A stretch of DNA of 64,000 bases, from assembly GCA_963678675.1 (NCBI GenBank), contig OY783195.1, positions 14,612,143-14,676,142 of the forward strand. Direction: 5' to 3'. The notes beneath the pieces were generated by a model, which searched no databases, was not told where the DNA came from, and saw only the letters and a program-made list of their open reading frames with translations. Below, in pieces: positions 50,751 to 62,010 of this stretch. The DNA is from Xiphydria camelus. Lineage: Eukaryota; Arthropoda; Insecta; Hymenoptera; Xiphydriidae. Both the position numbers and the translations under genes were made by a program. How positions within the stretch are numbered: position 1 is the first letter of the stretch; every line of letters begins with the position of its first letter.

Positions 50751-51055
50751 TTATGATTTCCATGAAAAATTCATCACTTTCTCTGATTCTACGAATAATT
50801 TTTGCAATATTATTGCCTTTGTAAAGTATAAAGAAATTGAATGTGTGACTTCAAAACAATTCATATTTGTCATTCCTCTCGATTTATCGTTACACTTACC
50901 CTACTCAAAAATCCTGAGAACTGCCAAGTCACTGTAATCTTCCACGTCGATTCACTTGTCTCTACAACTCGTCAATTATTTTACATTTATCACGAGATTT
51001 TCACCCTTCCTTCATTACCCTAATTTAACTGAATTTTTACTCCGTCCGACGATCG

Positions 51056-51356
51056 AAATAAACGTGAGGGAAATCGTTTTGTGAATGGAAATATTTTATT
51101 AACTTTGAAAACTACGTTTTATTTCCAAAAAATACAATTACTCCGAAAAATTCCACTTTTTAAACAAACGTACGTTTCAACCGCCATACTTTCTCGTCTG
51201 CTAGGTGCCTACGCCCTAGGGAACTACTCTCGTGACGATTGCCGTCTGCCGACGATAGCAGAGCCAATCGTTCGGCGTCCTTGCGTCTCCGACCAATAGC
51301 GTACATCCTAGAGTCTACAAATCGCTACGTGCCATATCGTCCTATGGATACAACAT
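51056..51356 (+). repeat. Long inverted arm, right (partner at 25900-26206)
   Basis: About 300 bp, inverted partner of the left arm. Non-coding; short open frames are coincidental. Confidence 0.85.
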
Positions 51357-51903
51357 ACGTGGAGACCCGGTATGTCAAGCTTCCTCGAAAGCACCCCGTA
51401 TAACATGTTGAACGTCTGGTGAAAAAAAATGTCATAATTTTGTTGTTGATAATTCGAGAGAGACTGTATGGTCGCATTCGGACTGTCCCGAAAGAAAATA
51501 ATGATATCGATATCGACGACACGATGACCAATGTCTTTATCTATTTTGGAAGTAAGTAATTATACTTTCTTGGACCACATTTGTCTGTGTGGTTGCGTTT
51601 GTTCCAAGGATCTAACACTGTAACCTCAATCCCTTTGTCGAATAATTATCGATATTTCCATATAGTGTTCCTGATTATCACTGTGTAATGATCGAATTAA
51701 ACGCAAAATGAATAGTAGTACGCGTCTGCCTAACAGATGTTTTTGAATTGTCCAAGAATTCTTTTTCAAGTTGGAATATAGACGTGCAATTATGCTTTTT
51801 ACCTACCTGTTTTAGTATTCTAGCTCGTTAGTTTCTATCAAAATGGCAGATTTAATGTTACAGTTCTCACGTATTTATATTCTTACGGCAGACGATCTTC
51901 GGA
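51357..51903. other. Non-coding, upstream of ATG4 exons
   Basis: AT-rich sequence that may hold the ATG4 promoter and 5' untranslated region. No TATA box or start site can be assigned with confidence. Confidence 0.35.
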
Positions 51904-52241
51904 ATGGATAGTTTATTCACACAAAATGTGTTGGATGAGCTGGAGGACGTGCCACAAACCGAAGAACCAGTATGGATTCTTGGAAGGAAGTACAGTGCTA
52001 TAAAAGGTCAACATACAAATGTACTTCGACAAGAACTTGTCGATCGGATGAGCATTTTTTTGAATTGCAGAACTCGACGCTATTCGCAGGGACATACGTT
52101 CCAAATTATGGTTTACATACCGCAAGGGCTTCGTACCGATAGGAGGTTTTGGTTCCACGTTTACATCTGACAAAGGTTGGGGCTGCATGCTAAGATGTGG
52201 TCAAATGGTCCTTGGTCAAGCATTGATATCTCTGCACTTAG
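51904..52241 (+). CDS. Atg4: Autophagy cysteine protease ATG4, first two coding exons
   Basis: Exon 1 51904-52006, GT-AG intron 52007-52070 (64 bp), exon 2 52071-52241 ending at a GT donor. The spliced product begins MDSLFTQNVLDELEDVP, includes EPVWILGRKYSAIKELDAIR, KLWFTYRKGFVPIGG and GWGCMLRCGQMVLGQALISL. The Cys of GWGCM is the catalytic nucleophile of ATG4, which processes and delipidates ATG8. Without splicing the frame looks shifted, which is only the intron. No third exon (family residues around RDW…YSIHQIA) was found downstream in 11.7 kb, so the gene is either long-introned beyond a transposon block or truncated. A Harbinger-type MITE lies in the following intron. Confidence 0.82.
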
Positions 52242-52334
52242 GTATGGTGAAGAAAAATCTAATAAATTATATACTTTGCATATATTTATTTCAATACTGA
52301 AAACAAAGTAACCAATCCAGAATTGCCACACTTA

Positions 52335-52460
52335 GGGCCGGTTTTACCAACACGGTATAAACGCGGTATAGCGCTGTACTGAGAATAACCAGCAATAAGC
52401 CTTATGGTTATTCTCAGTATAGTGCTATACCGCGTTTATACCTGTTGGTAAAACCGGCCC
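52335..52460. mobile_element. PIF/Harbinger-type palindromic MITE
   Basis: Arms GGGCCGGTTTTACCAACACG inverted at the right end; TTA on both sides (52332-52334, 52461-52463). Same termini as the 56029-58755 element. Centre near 52397. Confidence 0.92.
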
Positions 52461-52463
52461 TTA

Positions 52464-53412
52464 CAATCAATGGAAAATATATAAATATTCTATGAATACT
52501 TTAAAAAAGATGTATATGTGAGATATCTCTGTTTATGATGAGATAATGAGTATAAACATATTCTCTGGTTATGTGAATGGTCATTTTTTTCTTAAGGCTC
52601 TTTTTCCAGGTTTCGGGCAAAGTATAGGTTTGCATGACTATCTTGGATAAACCCTTATGTTTCCATTGCTGTAATTTACACGTTATCATAATTTTTAAAG
52701 ATTTACGCATACAGACCAACTATTATCAATTCTGGATGATCACTTATACATCACAGTGTAGAGTTTGTGGGAAAAAAAAATAATAAAAAGATATATTATT
52801 CATTCAAGAAAATCGCGAAGGAATCAAAGGAAAACTTGACAGCTGCTATACTTCAAGCAGTATTACGATTTTTGAGTATTTACCACAAAATCAGGGTACA
52901 TTATGTCATGTATTCTAACTCGTACTATCTAGCAGAATTTATTTCCAGGGCAATATTTTTATCTTTTATGTGAGAAATTGTATTATTCTGATTCCATGTA
53001 ATCAGGAGGTTTCTTACTATGCATCCATCTACTAAACTATCATTGTGTTTTCAATTGTCTAATCTTAGAATGCTCCAAGTGCCTTTTCCCTTGATTTCGG
53101 TGAATAATATTTCCTGAAATCGAAAATCTCTAAGTACGCTTTCTCTTGATTTAGACCAATATTATTCACCAAATTCCAAGCATATCATTTGTTAAAATCA
53201 AGGGAAGACATTCTAAAAGAATTTCAATTTCCAGTAACATTATTGGTCGAAAAAAGCGGAAATGACACTATGTGACAAAACGGCCCGATTTTATTATAAG
53301 TATTAAAAAATCCTAATATTGTTTGAAGTATAGCGGCTATCAAATTTCCCTTCGGTTCTTTCGCGATTTTCGTGAGTGAATAATATATTTCTTGATTATT
53401 TTTTCCACAAAA
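52464..53412. other. Non-coding, with a weak foldback
   Basis: AT-rich. At 53070-53225 words such as CCCTTGATTT and GGTGAATAATATT recur inverted (AAATCAAGGG, AATATTATTCACC), an old foldback. No ATG4 exon recognised. Confidence 0.4.
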
Positions 53413-53660
53413 ACGTCTACGATTTGTGGAATTATAGACAATGAGCGTTCTCGTTGATTAGTCGTGGTAGGGGAAAGGTTAAGCAGGACCGGCAACTGTA
53501 ATAATGAAACCCTTAAACTGAGGTATCACCTGTTCTTACCAGGTTTCACTCTAGTAAAGATTAAAATCAGGAGTACCTATCTCAGTTGGGCTGGTTCGAC
53601 CATTCGTTCTTAGCTAGCAACTTGCTAACTAAGCGCGGTCTCTCATGGGTCGGTAAGCTT
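53413..53660 (+). repeat. Outer inverted arm, left (partner near 59110-59335)
   Basis: CTACGATTTGTGGAATTATA, GGTTAAGCAGGA and CTCTCATGGGTCGGT blocks are matched inverted at 59335-59110. Possible end of the transposon that carries the THAP gene. Confidence 0.7.
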
Positions 53661-53887
53661 CGAGCAAAAACCGCGCTCAGTATGTGTGCAGCATGCCCAC
53701 TGGTTGTTGCTCTATACATTTTGTATCAATGCTCGCACACGGGTCGGTGTGGCATGGGTGCGAAGGGGTTTGTACTCGGTATGCTGTGTGCAACATCACC
53801 AATTAGTCACGTCTCGACATTTGCAGGCAGGTGGGCAGACCTACGTATTAGGTTTTTCCGATCGGTCATCTATTGAATTCCTCATTA

Positions 53888-54261
53888 GGGGTCGTCCATT
53901 AATCACGTAAGGTCGGGGGGGGGGGGGGGGGGGTCAGCAAAAATCACGAAATATCACAAGGGGGGAGGGGGGGTTGTAGTGAGATATCACTTGTATTTAT
54001 TTTTTCGTTGCATGCGCGATTTCTAAACAACCTGCAACGTTAATATCTGGACATTTTTATCACGGTCCTTAATTTTCCAGAATTAAGTTAGATTATTCTT
54101 ACTTGTAAAATTAAAGATAATATTCTAAAATTTTCAAGATACTTTTTGTACTAAGAAAATGCACATGATTGGGGGGGGGGGGGGTAGTCTTAAACCTCAC
54201 CACGTACCACCAGGGGGGGTTAAAAACGCTAAAAAGCATCACGTGATTAATGGACGACCGC
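53888..54261. mobile_element. MITE with TTA duplication and G runs
   Basis: Inverted ends GGTCGTCCATTAATCACGT / ACGTGATTAATGGACGACC, with TTA at 53885-53887 and 54262-54264. G homopolymers near 53916-53932 and 54171-54183. Central sequence is non-coding. Confidence 0.85.
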
Positions 54262-54559
54262 TTATCCCCTTTACAAAGCTGATTTAGGATTCGACGGATA
54301 GCGGGATCGGTTAAAATAAACACTACGGGAGACGACTTATCAATGGCTTAACGAGTCTGACTAGTTCTAGAAAAGAAGTTTTTGACATTCTATACATTGC
54401 CTTAAACTTATCGTCATTTTCACTCAATTCTCTTGCTGCTATAAATAGTCTGCTACCATAATTGCATTCAATGTATGGATGGACCCAAAATCTCTTTTCT
54501 TCGTTTTCTTAAATAAGTGTAAATTACAATAATATCTTCATCACTCGAATCACTAGACG

Positions 54560-54720
54560 TAGACATGTTTCCTACTACTTTCCGCTGCGGAATGGTACGA
54601 AATGAAATGCGCCGGCGCCGCGCCGCCAGCATACCGAGGCTATACGCTTGGCAAGTTCCCGAAAAAAGCGATGCACACGCTGCCTCGCCGTCATTGTGCG
54701 CAACTCTGGGGGGGAAGTCT
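54560..54720 (+). repeat. Inner inverted arm, left
   Basis: GAGGCTATACGCTTGGCAAG and CAACTCTGGGGGGG recur inverted at 58985-59060. Confidence 0.65.
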
Positions 54721-54804
54721 CAGGTAATACCTATAGATTACAGTACATCTTACTGGTGTAATTAAATTTATTTTCTGAGACAGCTGAAGTTTTAATCGTG
54801 TAAA

Positions 54805-55032
54805 ATGAACATGGTAATTAAGAGCGGTTTTCAAGAGATTGATTTATCTGCCTTTCCACCCAAATCAATCTCTAAAGGCACAAAATTTGTAAAAAGTTAT
54901 CATGTCAGTGACGTGAAAGAATTAATCCTCGGCAACGATAGACGTATCATTGGATCAGTCATTAGAGAAACTCCTGGAGCAAGTAGTACTCGGAATAAAG
55001 AGAATATCTATTCTCCACAGTTGTTCAGGTGA
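54805..55032 (+). CDS. Small ORF of unknown function beside THAP gene
   Basis: 75 codons, MNMVIKSGFQEIDLS to a stop at 55030-55032. Contains VKSYHVSDVKELI and a terminal NKENIYSPQLF. No domain recognised with confidence. It faces the reverse-strand THAP transposase gene, tail to tail, inside the same pair of inverted arms, so it could be a second gene of that transposon; second proteins of ISL2EU-type elements are known, but the match is not established. Confidence 0.35.
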   Translation: MNMVIKSGFQEIDLSAFPPKSISKGTKFVKSYHVSDVKELILGNDRRIIGSVIRETPGASSTRNKENIYSPQLFR

Positions 55033-57425
55033 TTATTTATTATTGAAAAATGATAAATTAGAGACTAAATAATTTTGATACTCATGGCACAGAAGATTGG
55101 TGCTCATGGATATTATTTTTATTCCTAACTTCATTTTCATAAAGAATAATAATAATCTGTTCGATGAGTCAAGAGTTTTGTAGTACGCTGGTTGACCCTT
55201 TTCCTTTACTTTGATAAATTCCAATAGAATATGAAAAAAGCTGAGTGTTATACCTGCCACTTGCTTCACAGTCATGTCATCTTTTATATCTTCGTATCCG
55301 ACAAATCCCGATCTTGAAACGTTATCAGGACCAACACTGATTGTTCTAGTTTTTTTAAGTGTAGGTAATATTACTTTCGGTTTTAACGGTGGCTTGAGAG
55401 TGATAGAAACTTGTGTGGAAGCTTCATGCAATGCAGAATCTTGCCAGCAAAGAAAAATAACTAGGATATTTTGGTTCATTCCCTCTTCATTGATGACTGG
55501 ATCAGTTTGAATCGCAATTTCCTTACATTCAGGTTTTGAGTTCGAAACAGGATGACTCACTGGTTCATCTGGATCAGCAGCTGAGAAAAAAGGCATTATA
55601 GATATGTTCATTATAAAATATTACTAGGCAAACCTACCATAATCTTTATTTATGTTGGTTCGTGAAAGTTCCAATTTCCTTTTTCGAGCTCGTAATCGTT
55701 CCCCTCTTTTAGAATCCGTAGACGTTCGAACTTTTTTGTAAATCTCAGGGAAAATCGTCGGGTTGAATGATTCCTCCAAAGGATTATTAGATTTGACACC
55801 CCCGCGGAAATGATCACTACAAATCCTTGAATTAATCGTCGGCAGCCATGGTTTTCCGTCTACTCTAATAATGAAATAATGAAAATTAAAGTGGATATGT
55901 GAAATGGATTATATTAAAACTACAAATCACTGTTACTGATTTGTGATAAAAACAACACAATACTCGTATATTCATTTACTTCCACCACATCTTTCACTTG
56001 AATTTCGGAATAAGTTATATATTTTTTAGGGCCAGTTTTATCAAAGCCAAGTTATACCTAGAATAAGTATACCGAGGATAAATTTATACTCTTCTTTATA
56101 CCTGGTATAAAGCGCAGGCGTTTTACCAGCTCCAAGTTTGCCTGGGATAACTATTCCAGGTATAAGCGTTGGCCATCTAAAATTATTTTTAGGTTGGTAG
56201 TAAGAAGTACGTACTGCGCATGACATTTGGTCGTTTTGACAGCTGTTCCGGCGCGATAAATGAAATTCGGAGTTGTTATTCTCAGTATAACCTAACTTTT
56301 TGTTTTTGACGTCTTTATTCTTTCATGACATAATCATAACCTGATCGTTGTGGTAAATTGTTATTAATTTTGAAATAGTTGATTGATGTACCAGTTTTTT
56401 TCATCATCTGATGATGACATTGACGTATTACCAAAAATCAGAAATCCAAAGAAAATACGTGCCCGGCAAATAAAAGATATCTATAACAATATATTTATAT
56501 TTTCGTAACAATAACTTTTATTTTCGAGTCGTCGATAAAAGCATCAGGTACAAAACACGTCCAAACATTCGATATCTCACCAACAAGAATGTGTTCAGTC
56601 TCAAAAAACTATAAGGGTCGTCACACAATAATAGTAATTACAACGTAAAATTGCACCATTTGATCCAAATCTCGTATCGGACAAAATATATTCTAAAATC
56701 TATAAACTTTTAAATCGCTACAACTTAAGATTTATCACGAGGTGACATTACTCTGAGATTACATAGAGCGGTACAATGTTATCGTTTTTTTAAGTATACG
56801 CGACCCTATCTAAAAAGTATACAAAGAGCGTTGTACGACTTGATGTCTAATGCCGAGGTATCTTACAAAAGTGTATCAATGCAAATCTAAAATTTTTTCA
56901 TATTCTACATCGTACGACGGATGTATCACTTCTGCTCCTGAAAACTCTGCAATCACGCGAATTGAAGAAAGGTATAATGTCTACCTAGATAAATTTAAAT
57001 GTTACTTATAGAAGACAATGCAATGGTAGATGACTTCTTTGGTTGATATTATTGGATACCGTTGAGATTCTCGCGATTAGAGACCCGCGTGCGTCAATTT
57101 TAAATTTAAACTTGCATTTTCTGAGTAAAAGAGCGAAGAGAGAAAACAAAATTTTCCCGACGTTTCTATGAGCTTCTATCCTCCTATTAAAAAAGAACAA
57201 TAATCTAAAATGTGTCGTGCGAAATTACCTAGCAGGGAAAGACTCATTTATAAAAAAAGAAGAGAGATCTATTAATTTTGATTCTCCAGAGCTTTGACTC
57301 AGATAAAATTATAATCATGATTCAATCTCACGCGTGGAAAGCAAGGCTACAATAGCCGTTCCTCTGAGCACCGTCCGACGCGAATGCTGCGACCCAGAGA
57401 AATTGAGCGTCATCGAGTTCTTAAT

Positions 57426-57878
57426 CTAGAACGAATCATCGAACGTCAACGTCGCGGTGGAATTTCTACTGTCCGGCGATTGCATTGCGATATATCGTTT
57501 CCGTAAGATCTCTTGAAGGTCGTTGCAAGAGCTATTTTCTCGTTTGGCTCGCAAAGGTCTCCCACCCGGCGATCTGAAAAACACGTTTAAAAGCCCACTG
57601 TGAACAAAATCAATCTTTCGTAGCCACGACATTCTGACAATGCGAAACTCCTCTTTGTTCCTGGCGAATAAAAAGTTTACCGTGATAAAATTGTTTAATC
57701 GTACCTTGTGACGAGTTTCATTTTGACTTTGTTGATGTTTTTCAGTATGTCGCCCATTGATTTCTTGGAGATCAGTGTCGGTTTATGCCGATCGATGAAC
57801 TTGTAGCCCTGTAAACTAGCTCTCCTCGCGATGTTAGGAGTCGTTGGGGGTTGCAGAGGTGGCGGCATATAATAATGA
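57426..57878 (-). pseudogene. Mitochondrial fission regulator-like exons inside the Harbinger element
   Basis: Two reverse-strand exons: 57878-57705 (donor CAAG|GTAC) and 57573-57426 (acceptor TTTTTCAG, stop at 57426-57428). Spliced residues include SMGDILKNINKVKMKLVTR joined in frame to SPGGRPLRAKRENSSCN, then LQEILRKRYIAMQSPD. The KxVxRSPGG(T/R)P arrangement is the hallmark of the MTFR1/MTFR2 C-terminus, proteins that promote mitochondrial fission or respiration. The 5' exons are absent. A 3' untranslated region with a polyadenylation signal near 56516 on the reverse strand seems to follow. Exons look undamaged. Fragment of a host gene by inference. Confidence 0.65.
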
Positions 57879-57912
57879 CTAATTAAAAGTTTTAACATTA
57901 TGATAAAAACGA

Positions 57913-58335
57913 TTACCTACAGTAATTAGCATTGATCCCGAAGCAAGAAATCTTAAAGTCGGCAATAATTTTGTTGCTGGCTGAATTGCTGCATTTCTTG
58001 GCGACCTCGAAGCAATGCGATGTCGTATTTGTCCCAATAATCTCTGACAGGTTTGTTTTTCCAAACGAAATCAAGTGAAGAATTCTACAACCATTGTATT
58101 CTTCGAAATAGTCAACTCTGGAATAGTTTTGTATTAGATATTGGTTATAAATTAGTAGGTATAGGCATCCTTTATTTACTTCCCGGGCACGTATTTTCCT
58201 AGGATTTCTCATTCTTTGTAAGACGTCAATTTCATCATCAGATGATGATTTGACAACTGGCACATCAATCAACTCTATTTTACAACTAATAACAATTATT
58301 ATGATTCTGTCACGGAATAATAAAGACGCAAACAA
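57913..58335 (-). pseudogene. Harbinger-type transposase N-terminal fragment
   Basis: Frames 58335-57913 and 58064-57879 contain SSDDEIDVLQRMRNPRKIRAR, RVDYFEEYN, then in the other frame LEKQTCQRLLGQIRHRIASR and LLPTLRFLASGSMLITVG. These are the N-terminal helices of HARBI1-like transposase, ending at a GT donor-like site after ITVG. The DDE catalytic part is missing. One frameshift near 58060. Confidence 0.75.
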
Positions 58336-58984
58336 AAAGTTAGGTTATCCCGAGGATAGCTAGCTTATCCAGCGCTGAAACTGCCGGATAAGCTATCCCT
58401 GCATTTATTCCAAAGTTTATCCTATTCCAGACTTATACCATCGTGGTAAAACGCTTGCGTACAGGTTATTCTCAGTATACGCCTCTTGCGTATCTCGAAA
58501 GTGCGCCGAAAGCGCCGCGTAGTGGCCAAGATTGGCACAAATGGGTTACACTGTCAACCAATCACACCTTCCGGCTTGTGCTTATACAGGCAAACCTAAG
58601 TGTACATGTGACCACATGTATAGTCGTACACCCCCGTGCCGTGTAACCCAGTACAGCACTTTTTGCTCACCAGGCGAGTAAGGCGGCGCCACCACCGATG
58701 CGCACAATGCGTATAGCGCCATACGGCGTTTATACCGTGTTGGTAAAACCGGCCCTTAGTAAAAAGGGGGTTACTTACTGATTCCGACTCACTGCTCTTA
58801 TCCATTTTTTTTCCGTTCGGCCTCCCATGGACGATTTGGAAACCTATAAAAATGCACTTCCGAATTTCTTTTAGGATTATTGTTGCAATTCACAACACAA
58901 CAATTACGTTTTGAAGATTTTTGAGCAGGCTCCATATTCCTTGACACAGCTTTTCAAAGTAAATAAACCTAAACGTAACCTAAA

Positions 58985-59335
58985 CGCCCCCCCAGAGTCG
59001 CCACCACCGACCACTTGATGGCAGCACCAGAGCTACTTGCCAAGCGTATATGCGAGGCTGGCTAGTGAAGAACCGGTACATTTACCGTATACTTACTGCA
59101 CCGAAACCACACCGACCCATGAGAGACGGGCCTAAGAGACAGAAAAGATACGGGAGACAGTGAGAGTGAGTGACAGGCGTGACATACCTTCTCTCTCTTC
59201 CCCTAGCTAACAACAGATGTTCGAACAGACCCTAATAGTTTTATCACTACAGTTGCCAATCCTGCTTAACCTCTCCTACCCACCACGGCCAATCAACGAG
59301 GACGCTTATCGTCTATAGTTCCACAAATCGTAGGC
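58985..59335 (-). repeat. Inner and outer inverted arms, right
   Basis: Inverted partner of 53413-53660 and 54560-54720. Together the arms flank the THAP gene at 53.4 and 59.3 kb. Confidence 0.7.
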
Positions 59336-60207
59336 ATTGCTATGTTGCAGGTCCAGTGGTAGACCCTGTATGTCCGAGAAAGTCATATTAAGGTTAATAA
59401 ATATAGGTATATTTTGCTCAAACCCTAGAAAGAGGGTCCTTAAAGAGTCTCAAGCGTGAGGAATGGGGTAAAGGGAAGGGTAAAAAGGCGCGGAAATTTT
59501 GCGCTCTACTTTTTGCCAAATAAAAACCATAATTGGAAAAGTAGACTTACCAGATTAAACGTTTACTCCGTGGTTAGCGAGTGACACGAGCTGAGCGGGG
59601 TAGAAGTTTGTGGAAGCATGAAATAAATAATTTAAAATGGGAATCGGTTGATAGCTCCAACTAAAACGAGACACGCGATCATTGACGATAGACGCACTAC
59701 ATTCAACATGAACGTACCCGTATGATTGAAGAAATGAACATCTGCTCCAAAATATCTATAGAAATCTGATGTTTATTTTCTTTTGGAATGGATCTAGAAG
59801 TATAGCTGTATGTACAGTCAACATAAATGTTTTTACATGAGACACTACCAAATGAGAGCTGCATAAAAACCTGCTCCATTTATCATTGTATTTATTCCTA
59901 TAGCTAATTATACGTTATGATTTTATTGGTATCACGTCCATTTATTCATATTAGCCTATTACATGTCCTACACACATTACACTGGTCAACAGTGGTTTTG
60001 GTGCCGGGGTATTTTTAGCTGATTTTGTATCAATTTGATGCCCTGAACTCAAATCTGGCGTTAGTTTTTGCCTAGGAGCTCAAATTTCTAAAATATCAAA
60101 TTTTAGTGAAAAACATATTACACTATTTTGAGTTAAATCTTAATCAAATAAAACAAACAAAACACAAATTTGTATTATTATATATTATACAAAAATTTAA
60201 AATATTG
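59336..60207. other. Non-coding stretch
   Basis: No gene. Contains AT-rich DNA and an (AC/AT)-rich 60120-60200 tail. Nothing further recognised. Confidence 0.4.
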
Positions 60208-61105
60208 TTATAATGTATATAAAAATAAAGAATGAAGCCATTGATAAAATAACCAGTCACTGATGTACACTTTGAAAGCTTCGTTTCCGTGAAACTCTTG
60301 AATGTATAATATTTGGGAACAGTCCCTTTTTAAATTCCAGCAGTAATCTACCATTATGTGTGAATCCCAACGTCCTTGGTAGCGGTCCTCCATAGTCTTT
60401 ATATCTTGGTGAAATCTTTCACCCTGTTCCTCACTGATGTCGTCTAAATTTTTTGGAAAACGGTCCAAGAATAGTGTACTTTGATGCTCATGTTACACCC
60501 AAGAGATCTGAAACTGTCAAGCATCTCGTTGACCACTTCACCATGGTTATCAGCCTTGCGCTTCTCCAGAAAATGTTAGACCACTGCAACAAATGAGGTC
60601 CACGCTTTCCGCTCGGCCTCATTCATTGAGTTTACGAAGGCAGGGTCCTTAGGTAGTACTATCACGATATCGATTCATCTACGGAAATTCTGAAATTTTA
60701 AACAGACGTAGATCTCGACAAAATAAAACATTTTTGTTAGTGAAAAAAAAACGATCTACCGTCGGAAAATAAAGATATTAAATTTTAAAGATGTGCATTT
60801 CTCCCATTTAACCTCATGTAAATGGGCATACTTTGAAGTATTTTTCACATTTTGAAGCTAAAACATCTTTGAAGCTAAAACATCCACCGATTTGTTAAAA
60901 AAAAATTCAGACACATAGTTCTATACATAAAAAAATATATTAAAAAATAGGCAAGATCCACCGTTTAGTTATTGAGTAAAAAATAAAATGTAATGACGCT
61001 ATCAATCACGTAGGAGGGGGAAAATTGAGCGGAGGGAATGTGGCAACAGCACGTGACGTATTCAGTAGCAACACATAACCAAACACAACAATCTTGTCAG
61101 TATAC

Positions 61106-61495
61106 AGTATATCCCATTGGTAACGCAAGTATTTGAATTTCCCTGACATTTGACTTTGGTAGTGCTTGGAACGGTGCTATAGTTAGAGTTGGCTTCAGAA
61201 GAGTACGCTGCGTTCTTACGAGCCGTGTTTCGAGAGCGAAAAGTGTAAAACGTTTGATTTCCCGGGAACTGTCAATTCGGGAGATCGAAGCGTCTAATCT
61301 CGAAATTAATTGAATTTGTAAATAATGGTAAATAATGTGTAGAGGTGATGAGAAATAATTATACGGGTTTCGCGCGCGAAACACGGCTCGTAAGAACGCA
61401 GCGCACTCTTCTGAAGCCAACTCTAACTACACCACCGTTCCAAGCACTACGAAAGTCAAATGTTAGGAAAATTCAAATACTTGCATTACCAGTAA
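61106..61495. mobile_element. Foldback element inside the relic gene
   Basis: GCAAGTATTTGAATTT…GTTCTTACGAGCCGTGTTTCG and its inverse around a centre near 61300. Arms about 125-140 bp with scattered mismatches, loop about 120 bp. Open frames on both strands are mirror images. Confidence 0.82.
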
Positions 61496-62010
61496 GACAT
61501 ACTGTAGTTATGAAGCGGTGTTCCCACGTTTTCGATGCGGACCTTACGATACTAGTGTGCGTGTATCCGTATATACGAAACGGGAATGTATTGAGACAGG
61601 GCTGTACGAATCTGTACGGTTGTGGTGCATGAAGAAAATATGAAATATTTTTTGCTACAAAATTTATTTCTGTTTTTGTCCCGCGGGGGGTACGAAAAAC
61701 ATTCAAACGAAGCTTCAATGAGCAAATTTTAGAAACTTTTTCCTGCCGAAATGAACATTTTCTTAACCCTCCCCCCCCCCCCCCCCCCCTACTCCTATTA
61801 GGTGGTGAGCCGAGCGATAGTACTACCTTAACCTCTTACTGCATGATTTTTTTATTTCTTGTACAAAAAATATATGACATGAAACCATTTTTCTAAATAA
61901 CTATATGACATAAAACAATTTTCTAAATAACAACTTATAAAAACAGTTTCTGTCTATTGAAGCGAAGAAAAATATTGCATTTTTCACGTTTAAAGGTTAT
62001 TTACAGAAGA
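61496..62010. other. Insert with C homopolymer
   Basis: Part of the DNA separating the two halves of the relic gene. Poly-C at about 61769-61789. No gene. Confidence 0.45.

Larger units (their letters stand above)
56029..58755. mobile_element. PIF/Harbinger-like composite element with captured gene exons
   Basis: Ends GGGCCAGTTTTATC and GGTAAAACCGGCCC, TTA on both sides (56026-56028, 58756-58758). Both ends carry the 5' part of the same element, head to head: a CCTAACTTTTTGTTT block and codons for SSDDDIDVL / SSDDEIDVL lie at 56390-56480 and, inverted, at 58165-58260. Between lie two exons of a mitochondrial fission regulator-like gene. It sits in intron 1 of the THAP gene. Confidence 0.7.
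55033..58935 (-). pseudogene. THAP-DDE4-type transposase gene, three exons, C-terminus cut
   Basis: Exon 1 58935-58779 (ends at GTAAGT), exon 2 55864-55638, exon 3 55580-55033; intron 1 is about 2.9 kb and holds the element at 56029-58755. Exon 1 codes CCVVNCNNNPKRNSEVHFYR and FPNRPWEAERKK, exon 2 DGKPWLPTINSRICSDHF: together the C…C…W…C-x2-H THAP zinc finger. Exon 3 has EIAIQTDPV, VGYEDIKDDMTVKQVAGITL and LLLFFMKMKLGIK, the start of the Harbinger-like DDE4 transposase; the catalytic domain itself is missing. Exon 1 also has an eight-A run one base short, a frameshift before the donor. So a dead ISL2EU-like transposase gene by family inference. Confidence 0.75.

Noticed and set aside
52007..52170. 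Apparent frameshift in ATG4
   Set aside because: A 64-bp GT-AG intron explains the frame change and joins family-conserved residues.
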